Of a stretch of 64,000 nucleotides of DNA, positions 45,201 through 60,200 are shown piece by piece. Made by a program: the position numbers and the translations under genes. Every line of letters starts with the position of its first letter. Position 1 is the stretch's first letter. This DNA is from Mactra quadrangularis (lineage: Eukaryota; Mollusca; Bivalvia; Venerida; Mactridae), in contig CM046299.1 in NCBI GenBank assembly GCA_025267735.1, positions 31,263,987 to 31,327,986 of the forward strand. The letters are read 5' to 3'. The notes under the pieces are model-generated. The model ran no database searches. It had not been told where the DNA came from and worked only from the letters and a program-made list of their open reading frames with translations.

Positions 45201-48200
45201 GTTAACATATTGATTGAACATTTGAAGTCTCTGCTTGGTAATTTGATATCTTCTTGATGATGGTTTAAACTTGACCCAGGGGCCCCAAAATCAATAGGCA
45301 ACATCCTTGACACATGGGCTACTCTCACATGAAATTTGGTGAACTTAAGTGCAGTCATTGTTGATTTACTACACCGACAATGTTTTTCAATATGATGCCC
45401 CTGTGACCTTGACCTTTGACCCAGGGGCCCTAAAACCAATAGGACATAACCATGACACATGGGCTACTCTCACAAAAAATTTAGTGAACCTAGGTACATT
45501 GGTTGTTCAGTTATTGTCTGGACAAGGTTTTTCCATATGATGCCTCTGTGACCTTGACCTTTGGGTCTGGGGCCCCAAAACCTATTGAGAACATCCTTGA
45601 CACAAGGGCTACATTCACATAAAATTTTATGGACCTAGGTACAGTCCTTGTTGAGTTATTGTCCAAACAAGGTTTTTCAATATGATGCCTCTGTGACCTT
45701 GACCTTTGACCCAGGAGCCCCAAAACCAAAAGGGCATATCCTTGACACAAGGGCTACCCTCACATAGAATTTGATGAACCTAGGTAAATTGGTGGTTCAG
45801 TTATTGCCTGGACAAAAGTTTCATTGTTTGCCATTTTGACTTTATAAACATATTGATAGAACATATGAAGTCACTGCTTGGTAATTTGATATCTTCTGGT
45901 TGAAGGTTTATACTTGACCCTGTTTCCCCAAAACTGATAAGGCACATCCTTGACACATGGGCTACTGTCACATGAAATTTGGTGAACTTAGGTACAGTCA
46001 TTGTTGAGTAATTACCCAGACAATGTTTTTCAATATGATGCCCCTGTGACCTTGACCTTTGACCAAGGCGCCCCAAAACCAATAGGGCATAACCTTGACA
46101 CATGGGCTACTTTCACATAAAATTTAGTGAACCTAGGTACATTGGTTGTTCAGTTATTGTCTGGACAAGGTTTTTCCATATGATGACTCTGTGACCTTGA
46201 CCTTTGGGTCTGGGGCCCAAAAACCTATTGGGAACATCCTTGACAAAAGGGCTACCTTCACATAAAATTTTGTGAACCTAGGTACAGTAGTTGATGAGTT
46301 ATTGTCCAAACAAGGATTTTCAATATGATGCCCCTGTGACCTTGACCTTTGACCCAGGAGCCCCAAAACCAATGAGGCATAACCTTTACCCAAGGGCTAC
46401 CCTCACATAAAATTTGGAGAACCTAGGTACATTGGTGGTTCAGTTATTGTCTGGACAAGTGTTTCATTGTTTGCCGTTTTGACTTTATAAACATATTGAT
46501 AGAACATTTGAAGTCACAGCTTGGTAATTTGATATCTTCTGGTTTAAGATTTAAACTTAACCCTGTTTTCCCAAAACTGATAAGGTACATCCTTGACACA
46601 TGGGCTACTCTCACATGAAATTTGGTGAACTTTGGTACAATCATTGTTGAGTAATTATCCGGACAATGTTTTTCAATATGATGCCCCTGTGACCTTGACC
46701 TTTGACCAAGGTGCCCCAAAACCAATAGGGCATAACCTTGACACATGGGCTACTTTCACGCCAAATTTAGTGAACCTAGGTACATTGGTTGTTCAGTTAT
46801 TGTCTGGACAAGGTTTTTCCATATGATGCCTCTGTGACCTTGACCTTTGGGTCTGGGGCCCAAAAACCTATTGGGAACATCCTTGACACAAGGGCTACCT
46901 TCACATAAAATTTTGTGAACCTAGGTACAGTAGTTGATGAGTTATTGTCCAAACAAGGATTTTCAATATGATGCCCCTGTGACCTTGACCTTTGACCCAG
47001 GAGCCCCAAAACCAATAGGGCATAACCTTTACCCAAGGGCTATCCTCACATAAAATTTGGAGAACCTAGGTACATTGGTGGTTCAGTTATTGTCTGGACA
47101 AGTGTTTCATTGTTTGCCGTTTTGACTTTATAAACATATTGATAGAACATTTAAAGTCACAGCTTGGTAATTTGATATCTTCTGGTTTAAGATTTAAACT
47201 TAACCCTGTTTTCCCAAAACTGATAAGGTACATCCTTGACACATGGGCTACTCTCACATGAAATTTGGTGAACCTAGGTACAGTCATTGTTGAGTTATTA
47301 CCTGGACAATGTTTTTTTAATATGATGCCACTGTGACCTTGAACTTTGACCCAGGGGCCCCAAAATCAATAGGGCATATTCTTGACACATGGGGTACTCT
47401 TACATAAAATTTGGTGAACCTAGGTACATTGGTGTTTCAGTTATTGTCTGGACAAAGTTTTTCCATATAATGCCCCTGTGACCTTGACCTTTGAACCTGG
47501 GGCCCCATAAACCTATAGGGCACATCTTTGACACATGGGCTACTCTTACATAAAATTTGGTGAACCTAGGTACAGGAGTTGTTGAGTTATGGTCCGGACA
47601 AGGTTTTTCAATTTAATGTCCCAGTGACCTTGACCTTTGACCCAGGGGCCCCAAAACCGATTGGGAACATCCTTGACACATGGGCTTCTCTCACATAAAA
47701 TTTTGTGAACCTAGGTAGATTGGTTGTTAAGTTATTGTCAGGACAAGTTTTTTTCCCCATATGATGCCACTGTGACCTTGACCTTTCATGCAGGGGCCCC
47801 AAAACCAATAGGGAACATCTTTGACACATGGGCTACTCTTACATTAAATTTGGTGAACTTAGGTACATTGGTGGTTCAGTTATTGTCCGGACAAGTTTTA
47901 CCTATTTTAAGTCCCAGTGACCTTGACCTTTAACCCTGGGGTCTTAAAATCAATAGGGAACCTCCTTTACCCAAGGGCTATCCACACATAAAATTTTAGG
48001 AACCTAGGTATATCCTTTCTTGAGTTATCATCCGGACAAGCAATTGTCCACAGACGGACAGACGGACGGACAGACGGACAACATCATAACATAATACGAC
48101 TGTTTTTTCAAAACGGGCGTATAACAACCAGCAGTATATACGTAACAACAAGCAGTATATACGTAACAACCAGCAGTATATACATAACAGCCAGCAGTAT

Positions 48201-51200
48201 ATACGTAACAACAAGCAGTATATACGTAACAACCAGCAGTATATATGTAACAACAAGCAGTATATACGTAACAACCAGCAGTATATATGTAACAACAAGC
48301 AGTACATATACATAACAACCAGCAGTATATATGTTACAACCAGCAGTATATACGTAACAACCAGCAGCATATATGTAACAACAAGCAGTATATACGTAAC
48401 AACCAGCAGCATATACATAATAACAACCAGCAGTATAAACATAACAACCAGCAGTATATATGTAATAACAACCAGCAGTATAAACATAACAACCAGCAGT
48501 ATATACGTAACAACCAGCAGTATATACATAACAACCAGCAGTATAAACATAACAACCAGCAGTATATACGTAACAACCAGCAGTATATACGTAACAACCA
48601 GCAGTATATACATAACAACCAGCAGTATATATGTTACAACCAGCAGTATAAACATAACAACCAGCAGTATATATGTAACAACCAGCAGCATATACATAAT
48701 AACAACCAGCAGTATATATGTTACAACCAGCAGTATATACATAATAACAACCAGCAGTATATACATAACAACCAGCAGCATATATGTTACAACCAGCAGT
48801 ATATATGTTACAACCAGCAGCATATATGTTACAACCAGCAGTATAAACATAATAACAACCAGCAGTATATACATAACAACCAGCAGCATATATGTTACAA
48901 CCAGCAGTATAAACATAATAACAACCAGCAGTATATACATAACAACCAGCAGCATATATGTTACAACCAGCAGTATATATGTTACAACCAGCAGTATATA
49001 TGTTACAACCAGCAGTATATACATAACAACCAGCAGTATATATGTTACAACCAGCAGTATAAACATAACAACCAGCAGTATATATGTAACAACCAGCAGC
49101 ATATACATAATAACAACCAGCAGTATATATGTTACAACCAGCAGCATATACATAATAACAACCAGCAGTATATATGTAACAACCAGCAGCATATACATAA
49201 AAACAACCAGCAGTATATATGTTACAACCAGCAGTATAAACATAACAACCAGCAGTATATATGTTACAACAAGCAGTACAAACATAACAACCAGCAGTAT
49301 ATATGTAACAACCAGCAGTTTATACGTAACAACAAGCAGTATATATGTTACAACCAGCAGTACATATACATAACAACCAGCAGCATATATGTAACAACCA
49401 GCAGTATATACGTAACAACAAGCAGTATATATGTAACAACCAGCAGTATATAAGTTACAACAAGCAGTATATACGTAACAACAAGCAGCATATACGTTAC
49501 AACCAGCAGTATATACGTAACAACCAGCAGTATATACGTAACAACCAGCAGTATATACGTAACAACCAGCAGTATATATACTTAACAACCAGCAGCATAT
49601 ACATAATAACAACCAGCAGCATATACATAATAACAACCAGCAGTATATATGTTACAACCAGCAGTATAAACATAACAACCAGCAGTATATATGTAACAAC
49701 CAGCAGCATATACATAATAACAACCAGCAGTATATATGTTACAACCAGCAGTATAAACATAACAACCAGCAGTATATATGTAACAACCAGCAGCATATAC
49801 GTAACAACCAGCAGTATATATGTTACAACAAGCAGTATATATACATAACAACCAGCAGTATATATGTAACAACCAGCAGTATATACGTAACAACCAGCAG
49901 TATATATACTTAACAACCAGCAGCATATACATAATAACCAGCAGTATATACGTAACAACAAGCAGTATATACACAATTTATTCTCTATTACAGTCCCTTA
50001 CCTTAAATAACCCTTTTCAAAAAAGGAACAGCTGACCAAATTGATTTCAATTTTTACATAATGCCCAGTACATAAGAAAAGCAATAAGAATTTCCAGTAA
50101 ATATAAATTAACTCTACAGTATTTACTGTAGTTATTGACCATTTATGTATTTTTACTATGTATAAACACCTCCTTTTTGGAAAATGTAATGACCCTTGGA
50201 GCATGTTATAGAGAATGTATGGTATATCAATAAATTTACCCTTTAAACTCAGAACATACCTGTCCATTTGATAGGCACAACTCATTAAGTTGTTTATAGT
50301 TTCAGGTTTATCAGATATAATATCTTGATCCGATTGTTCTACAACTGATAGTAACAAAGCTAGAAATATGTTAAGGTAATAATTCATAGACATTTCACTC
50401 ATCATACAACTGTAATAGCAGATCAAATATGAACATTTGAAATTTGAATTAAAAACAAGTTCCATGAAGGTTTTACAATTTAACCCCATATCAGAGATAT
50501 CTATGTTTCTGCCAATACAAATAATTTTTTGATCTTTGTTATACAGCAGCACCCTAAATATGTAAGTATGACACATTGTGAACACTTCACAAAAAAACTT
50601 CATTATAATAACAGTAACAATAAATTTGATATGGCAAAACCCATTTCATTTTCAATAGCTATGGTTTAAAAAAAAAGTTGAAAATACAGCCTTTTCTCAA
50701 TTTTAAAGGTTGCAATATAGAAGGTTTAAACAGATTTTTGCAAATATGAGGTTTCATTAGAATACCTGTTTTTACAATGTACTAAGCACATGCTTTTACA
50801 AATGGCTGACAACTACCCTACTTAATACAGTTGTATGAAAATGGGATAATGACCATAGAAAGTATTTCATCACTACATTCTAAGAAGGTATGTCTAAACC
50901 ATAAACCAACAACTTGATAGTCCAAGTGGAACTTACTGAGGTAACTGGGCAAACTTTTGATCAGTAAAAGTGATAGGACGATATACAACTCCTTAGTCTG
51001 ACTGTTAAAACAGGTTTTATGGTTAGAACAGAATGTTGGACACATATCATAGCAACAGACAACAAAATTGTTGATAATTTGGTGCATGTTACATAAAGGA
51101 TACTTTTACAGCATTCAGTATAAGCTGGTATGTTAAGGAAGACAGTATCTTTATGATGTACAAGTAATGTATTTAATATATCATATACAGCATGGAATGC

Positions 51201-54200
51201 TGGGATATAATGACTGCCTTGTAATCTTGTATATATACAACTATGTAAACATAACATACTACTCTTTGATGTTAGAAATTTCTGAAAATACAAAAATTGC
51301 AAAATATACTGACATGCACAGAAATGTATTATTGAGAAGAATTACAATCTTCATTCATGCCAGGGAAACTAATTTTTCACTTGTATATAACAGACATTTG
51401 CAAATCATTACAAAAAACAAAATTACCCAGTATAGTTATTTGTTCCTACAAATTATGTTTTTCAAATTAAGTACTTCTAACAAACCAACCATGTTTGTAA
51501 TTTCCATATCTATAGGCCTTGCAATTGTGCAATCAAATCACATAAATGTAACATCAAGTCTATTTATTGCTATAAAACACCATTTTTTCCTAATACTGGA
51601 TAAGTTTAAAGAAATTATAGTCCTGATTGAGGATGTATAAATTAGTCAAGCTTCATAACATCAAATATATTACTCAAGTTAATTATAATAGTGCTTGCTG
51701 ATATGTTCATACTATACTGATCATAGCGACGTCCAGGTAATTTTGTTTATAGACATCAACAATACACACCCTCACAGTTAAAAGTGAACTAGTTTTATTG
51801 CCAGTAACAACACAAAAGATAAATTGACATAAAATTAAGCTGCAAGCAAATAAACAAATTGATCAGCCCAATTAGGCTGAATTTATCATGTGATTTATTA
51901 GAAATGCCAAATAGCAGGAAAGGGTATAAACATAAAACTTATATAATGTATTTACCTCTCCTTTAGAGAGCATATGCTTCTGTATATGTAATATAGGTAT
52001 ACCTATATCATACATGTAACCAGGGCGATGTTGTATTGTATGTAATATACCTTGCATGTTTAACATCATCTGAAAATATAAGAGTAATGGTTGCTATGGA
52101 AACAAATTTTCAACATGATGAGAGAAATTTCTAAAGCAGCATTGCAAGAATAGGGGGGCATTATCCTGTCATTTTTTTCCTCAAATTCCGTCCATATTCT
52201 GCTAATAATTTTTCTACGAGGCTGGCAAGTTAACAACTGCTCCATATACCTTATTAATGGAGGAAAATCAACATTATTGTCAAACGTTAATGGAAGGGTA
52301 TAACCAGTCAGAGTTAGAAACCTCTTCAGAACAGTAGAATCTAAATCAGTTACTTGACAGAAACAGCTTCTGTGCATCTATTGTCTCTTACAACCAGGTA
52401 AAAATAATTTGATAGTTGGATAGATGAAATATATGTTGACCCTAAACTTAATGCATGACCCTCTGATAGTACCCCATAGTTCCTAAAGCAGCTTAGTTTA
52501 AATCAGTTTACACTCATTCATTATAGCTCAGTTGTTTAAGATTACACTTCAGTTTTCTGCCCGGACACTCAGTACTGAGCTACAAGAATAAAGTGTCCTG
52601 ATTAAGGAAATAATGAGGTAGGTTTTAGATGTGATTTGAACCAGGAGCTTATATGTCTGGGAATGATAGTAAAAGATCTTACAAAGAACACTCTATTATC
52701 TGATATTTCGGCTGAAGCCTTTATCAAGAAATTATTTTCATTAACTCTTATTAAGTAAACAAAATGGCATCTGTGTTTAATTAGAGTTCATGAAAATAAC
52801 TTCTTGATAAAGGCTTCGGCCAAAATAGCAGATGATAGAGTTTTCTTTTTATCTTTCATACTTGTATATTCCCTTTGGAATGATAATGGACATAATATAA
52901 TAGTAAATGATCTTACATCTTTAGCAGCTTGTTTTAATGTCTTTATTTTATCATCTGTAGGTTTCATATCTAACAGATATCTCCATACAAACAATGATGA
53001 TTGTATATGTAGTCTATTCTTTAATAAAGAATCAGGATGCTGAAAATTAATCATTCATTTAGCTACACAGATTACTTCACATAAATAGTCCACATCATGT
53101 CCTATACAAGTAAAGTTCGTACAAAAAACCAAAACACAGCTGATATTAACAATACAATGAACTAATCCACAACAGGGGATGCTCAGAATGACAATAAAAT
53201 ATATCATTTTAATATGTTTTAGGAGTGTCTTGTTGGATTAGTGTTCTTGCGTTCTGCTATTAAAATCATGAATGACCAAGGGATAGTGGTTTATCTGCCA
53301 CACTAATTTTGCTAAAATGAACTATACAACTTTTAATTCTAATACTGCCTACCTTTGGAATGGATTCAATTATTTTGAATGTTTACACAAACAAATTTTG
53401 TTATTTTTGTACACACTATACTTACAGTAGGGACAAATTGGACAATTGTACACATGTATCTGTATCAAACATTTGTTTATCTTACATAACAATATTTAAG
53501 ACAGCATTAAGCAGCAGGCCTATGACCAATGGTCCATCACTTTTGGATTAGACCGAATAGTAATTATCAGTTACATGACTGTGATTACTGCTTGGAAAAT
53601 GCCAGAAGATTTTCACTGCATTTAGTAACACATGTGTTTTTATTTAATATTGCACAAATTTAAACATTTTTTCCACCTGTATAAGTTATAAAATATCCCT
53701 GTATGTTAAACTAATCAAAACCATAGTTTAAGTTAAAAGTTTAAAATCTGCTTCTAAATACATGTAAAGCCAACTCTGCTGTATGAGTTCATGTATAGAA
53801 TACACAACGTAATAACAGTCTACACATTAGGATATCAAAGTGTTTGCCAGAAAAGGTCATTTTTGCAGCTAGCACTATATCTTGTCAGAAGAAATTTTGT
53901 TGCCTAAAACAAATTTTTGTCCAGACTAGAAATTGGTTGTCCCAGGCACCCACTAATTTAGTAGACTGTAATAATCACATCACTACAATCTTTGACTCTC
54001 ATTAGTGCATAAGACAAACTCTCCAGGGTACTGTATCTTCAGCTTTTTATAAAAACAGTGAATTATATAGTTTCATGTTGATGCTGGTTCACCAACTTTA
54101 CAGTTATCATACATGTATCTAGTTATTGGTCCATTGGTAGCTATCAATCTTCAAGGATTATTGTACTCCCTTTATGAGAAGCCAACATATTGGTGAAACA

Positions 54201-57200
54201 AAATTATACCCACTTGCATGTGCTCATTTACATCTAGGTTAAAAGAAGCAATACTAGGTAAATTTTTTGCTCATGGAAATAACAAGTGCCAAAAGGTGGG
54301 GTTTGAACCTGTGACCTCTTGATCCCTAATCATGTTACCTACCACTGGACTATTGTTCCAACTATTCTCTTTTAACTAAGCTTCTTCCTTCACGTAAAGC
54401 TCAGTGGTTTGAATTCATTTTCAATGGTTTTACACCATGTACCACAGAAAATAATGTAACATACAATGATAATAAATGTTGTATAATATCTTACCACATC
54501 CTTTATAAGTCCTTGTAGAACTTTCTGGAATAGTTCAACATCAAATGATATCAATAACTGAGCCATCACATTTTGTAGTTGCATCCTGAGAACTGAAGTA
54601 TTTTCTTCAAGTTTATCTTCAAATATCCATGTTTTAAGCACCATGCTAATATTACTATGATTTAGACTGTATTCATCAACAGGCTTACACTCATTTTCTC
54701 CAATATTCAAAGAAGTTTCAGTATTTCTATGACCCTTGTCTTCTTTATTCAAACATTCATACCTCCCTTCTAGTATTGCCAAAACTTTCTCAGAATGCTT
54801 AACTTGACTTTCCATCCAGTCTTCGCATTCAGTATCTTTTTCAATACTTCTATTAGCTTTGTGCATTTTTTTCTTGGATTCTTTCATTTTGGTGCCATGA
54901 TTCCTGGTTTCCAAGCAACCAATTGTAGAATCCGACGTCACAGAATCTGTTGAAATTTTGGAGGTGTTAGATAATGTGTGATTCAAGAAGACAACTAATA
55001 AACTCCATGTTCTCCATTTAGTATCATTATCTATAAGATCAGGTATAACTGTACAATGTTTATATACTGACTCAAAGAATATCAGAGCTGACATGGTTGT
55101 GTATACATCATTCTGTAAGATAAAACAACAATAATCTAACACAATAACAATACTTTTTATTTATTTGTTTGATCAACTATTTTTAAATTAAAATTATTGA
55201 ACTATATTTGGATTCAAACCAGCAATTCTCCATCAACATAAGTTTACAGATAAATTATTCACTTTAAATCACATAGTCCACAATAGACATTATCAAAGTG
55301 TTCAGGGTAACAGCAAACATTTGACTGTGACATAAACTTTAAAGGTAAAAACTACCTTGTTTACAGTAGGAATTCAACAATGATAGATTACAGTATAATC
55401 AATAATCAATTGTTTCAGTAAAAGTTTAATAATCGATTATCACTAAAGTGGGTAATTCATTTTTATTGACAATGAGAAATTCTAGTTTTAATCTATTAAT
55501 ATTACTAAAGAAAAAAACATTTCATGGGAATAACTTCTTCTTAATTAAACCATAATGGGTACATTTTTACTACAACTTTATCATTGTAAACCTTTGAGAT
55601 TGTTGTTGATTATTTTTAGTTGGCGACATGGAAATCACCATTATTGGACAATATATAGTTTCCCTTTCCAATACTGTATGGGTACTGAATTCTTAAAATT
55701 GATTCTATTATTAAACATTAACAACCACCAAACCACTAATTATATTATAATGCAAGATTAAATATTCTATTATATGAAACAAAATCACTTAAACCATTGC
55801 CAAGTACATAACATAATGTCATATATTTCCAGAAACCCTAAATAAAAGCCCTAAGTAAATGTTTCGATTATATAATCGATGATTGATCGAAAAGGGTGGT
55901 CCGATTATTTCCGATGATCGATTATATTTTTTTCCAATTTTGAAACCCTAGTTTAAGTATAAGTTAAATAATTTCCACCATATATAGTGTGTACATATTG
56001 ACCCCGACCTTACCTTTCACATTTGCATCTAATTATCATCTACACATATCTCGGCGAAAATCAATGCCACGCCTACTCTACACTTCGGCTCGTTACGTAT
56101 TAAAAATAAGCAATCGATTTACAGCGATTGTAAATAGCAGGGGCAGTTACAGAGTAGGGTTGCATGGGGCTTGTAGACCCAATTTTGGGTAGGTACGGGA
56201 GGGGTGTCCCCTCCCTTTGGTGGGGGTACGGGGGGCCTCCCCCGGAAATCTTGCAAATGATGGTCTAAAATTGTGCATTCTGGTACATTTTTGGCTGTTT
56301 TTGTTGCATTCATAAAAGCACAGATTAAATATTATTATGAATGGTCAATCCCACATTTTCATGTGTCTGGTATTTCGAACTGGATTTAGTGAAATTCACT
56401 TTAGGAAATTATATCATTTTAACAAGGCATACAACATAGTATTGCAATCAATAAAAACATCGTCCCAATGGTCCTGTCAGTCAAGCCAAGGACCCTATAT
56501 TTATTAATGTTATATAGGGTCCTTGAAATTCAAAGGTTTTGAGGGTGTGACGTCGGCCATGGCTAACGTGTATAAGTCTAACAAAACATGTATAGTGTAT
56601 AGCCCGCATGTATAACAACTCACAATTCAAATGCATTTTAACGAGAAACTCATGTTCTTACCTTTTTAATTACAAATAAAATGGGTGGGGGATGGCGGTT
56701 GAGGGGCTAAAACTCACAACCTATGAATTGGTAGCTATCCTCATCGTATAATCCTCTGGTCCGGCCTATGTGTAATATATGTATATAGACACTTATTGTA
56801 CGCTTTAAATGTACTTTAAAATTAATTCCCCTGTTATAATTACATTCGAGCCTTGGCGATAAAATCCGTGATTGTTATCGAGCATTAATACTACATTTGT
56901 ATTCAATGTAATGAATATTCTTGCATAAAGGTCAGGTCGGGGTCAATTTGTACGCACTATACTTTCAAAGTAAAAACATGGTTTGTGGCACATTATGCTA
57001 CACACAGGATTTTAAATACAGTGTCCCAAAGGGATTTGAAGCCTTTCTAAGTGAATTATAACATTGAATAAATTCGACATTTATGTTGATTTTCCTCCAT
57101 TATTAAAGTATATGAAGAAGTTATTGGCCTTGTGAAAGGGTAGATGAGTATAGGTTATAGAAAATGGTCTATGAAAACTAAAAAGGAAGTTAGGTGAATT

Positions 57201-60200
57201 GGTCATGAGGTAAAATGACTATTATTTGTGTTGACACCCAACCAAACAGAAAATACTTTCCATGACAGACAAATAAATTGTATAATGCTTTACTTTCAAG
57301 TACAAAAGACTTCAACTCAGTCAAACATTATGAGTATAATACAAAGCATGATAAGGCAAAAATACCTTTCCTTCTGTAATAACATTCTCACACCATGTAA
57401 GTACATCACCAAAATGACATAAAAATTCTTCTTTAATACCATCATCAATATTTAGTACTGATGTTATATAGGTATATATTCTAACTAATATACTAGCTTC
57501 ATCTGAATGCTCACTTCTCTTTAATACACCAATCATTTTCATCAATGACGTTGCCATGGTAACATAACATTCTTTATATCCTTGTTTAAGAGTTTCATTC
57601 AAATAAGATCTCTTCAGTAACTGTAAAAGTATGTAAGTTATTGTAAGACCAATACTTTGTATGATAATAGTTTCTTCCTAATGTTATCTTTTATAGATCT
57701 AGTTGATTAGTAAACTAGCACATGATGAGCAAATTAAACAGATCTAAATTAAGAACAATGCTAACATTGTAATCTAATCTGTATTCTGTAGTATGAGTAC
57801 ATGACACATGTGTACTCCATAATACAGTGATACAAGGAGCTGATATTCATTAAAAGAGCCATGACCAGCCATGATAATATATCTAACCTGGACGACAATC
57901 ATTAATCCTTAAAGTTCACCAAAATTTAGCTAAGATAAGTTTAAAAACAAACACTTTATTTTTTTCTATGTTAGAATCAAAATAACATATAGTTATCTAC
58001 ATTTTGGTGTAGAATGAAACAAAAGCACTCGTTTTAATGCCCTTACTAGCATGCATCAGCTAATTTTGGTAAACAAAGCACATGCCTATGTTTCATTTTA
58101 CCACAAAAATAAAGACAGGTGTATTTTATTTTTGAATACATAATTCTACTTACACTAACAACTTCCTGCATAATATATAATACCAAATTTAAGGCACCAA
58201 GGTTTGTTTGTAAACTTTCTGTTACAATCAGCTAAAAGTATAACAGTCATGTAATGTCAAGGTTTTTATCAATGCTCAACAAGAAAGGTCTGATTTTTAT
58301 TTTTGAAGGAAATAAAGACTTTTACTTGGTCCTCTGACAGGGCAAACTACTTCAAAAATTAATGTTGAGCCATTTTCAATATCAATATCCATGAACATTG
58401 AAATTTAACCTGTAAATGTCATTGCTGAAAGACCCTTTTTACAATAATAGATTTAACAGTATGCAGAAAAAGTCTTTGTTACATTTTAAGGAATTATATA
58501 TTATATTTTACCACTAACAGGAATCAGATTGGACACATAATTAAACTGAACATAACCCATGATATTTTATATCCCATGTTTTTGGGCAGGTGACAAATGG
58601 TGCAACAAAATTTTACCACTTAATCAAATGTATAATTTTTAACTGCCAATTGTTTCCCCATGGACAAGCTTTCCTCATGTGGCAAGCTTTGAGTGAATTA
58701 TTATGACCTTGGAAGCAAACCTCAACTAAGTATTACCAGATTTATATATCTATAAATAGAATACACTGAACAAAAGTTCTAACCGATCACTTTTGAAATT
58801 TTGACGGGCCAATGGATCCTTACTAAATTTTGCAGAGGTGATTTATGTGTCATTTTCTACCGATTTGTCGGGAAAAAATAATTTGATACGGTCCAATGCA
58901 CTCAATCGGCACACATGGTGTGTTTTACACATTTTGACACGAAATGTTCGTGCAGAGAGTGTTGAGTATTAAATTTCACTTTGCATGAATCCTTGTTAAC
59001 TTTATAAGTGAAAAAACATAAAACATTGCACTAATGTCGATGCAGGATCGTGGCCTAGCCAATAGTGTTGAATGCTGGAGCCTCTATCAAACAGGTGAGT
59101 GGCTGTTCATAGAAATATCTTTAAAAATATCGATAAAGTATTGTTAAAATACAAAAATGCTATAATTTTATTATTCTCAATGCGTTCATTCCTATTTCAA
59201 GTTGAATGAGACTTCAATCTGGGTTTTTTTTGACGATCGGGACTTTTGACGATGTATCAAGGGAGCGGAATCTTTCCTGACTGACGCCGAAGACCAAGAA
59301 CAAAGGTTAAAACTTGCGACAGGATCGACATTAGTGCAATGTTTTATGTTTTTTTCACTTATAAAGTTAACAAAGATTTATGCAAAGTGAAATTTAATAC
59401 TCACCACTCTCTGCACGAACTTTTCGTGTCAAAATGTGTAAACCAAACCCTGTGTGCCGATTGAGTGCATCGGACCGTATCAAATTATTTTTTTTCACAC
59501 AAATCGGTAGAAAATGACACAAAAATCAGCTCTGCAAAATTTAATAAGGATCCATTCGCCCGTTGTAAAATAATCAAAATTTGAAAAGTGATCGGTTAGA
59601 ACTTTTGTTAAGTGTACATATAATTGAACAAGAAATTAGAAAAATTCAAAAAATGATTAACATGTAAAACGTTTTGTCTATGATTTACAAATTAGTGTCT
59701 AGTATGACACAAGAAAGAAAAAACTCTCATTTTCATTGTTCTATATGCAACAGTCACACATAACTGAGAAGGATAGCTTACAACATTTCACAAAATATGG
59801 TGCAATATAATTGGGAGTCAACATAACCATGAAAACCATTAAAATAAATGTGACATCTAATATGAGTATACAAGGGCCTGAAAAATATTCAAATATTTGA
59901 AACCTCACTGAATATTCAAATGTTGAAAAACGAATACAAATATTCAAATTCTCAGCATAATAAGCTTTTACAAATTTTGGCCCCACAAAGTTGCAATTAA
60001 AATCATAGTTTAAAAGCCTGTAATAAAGTAGAGCAAGAACACACTCTCCTTAACAGTAGACAAATTTAGCACATTAAATGACTTTTTTGTCATTTTAATA
60101 CCTTGAAAGTGTAATCATGTCGTAGTGGACATATTTATTAACACAACTGATAATTGCCATTAACAATTGAGCAACATAGAACACAATTTAGAAGAATGGT

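Noticed and set aside
44444..47829. Many 60-110 codon minus-strand frames in the 3.7-kb element
   Set aside because: They recur at the repeat period and encode the same drifted peptide; this is repeat structure, not genes.
47996..49976. 546-codon open frame in the right minisatellite and element edge
   Set aside because: Same artefact as the left array; the frame runs across the transposon boundary.
50961..51092. Extension of the URB2-like exon to the end of its open frame
   Set aside because: The peptide beyond the Cys-Cys region loses helical character, and no donor there restores the phase of the next exon.
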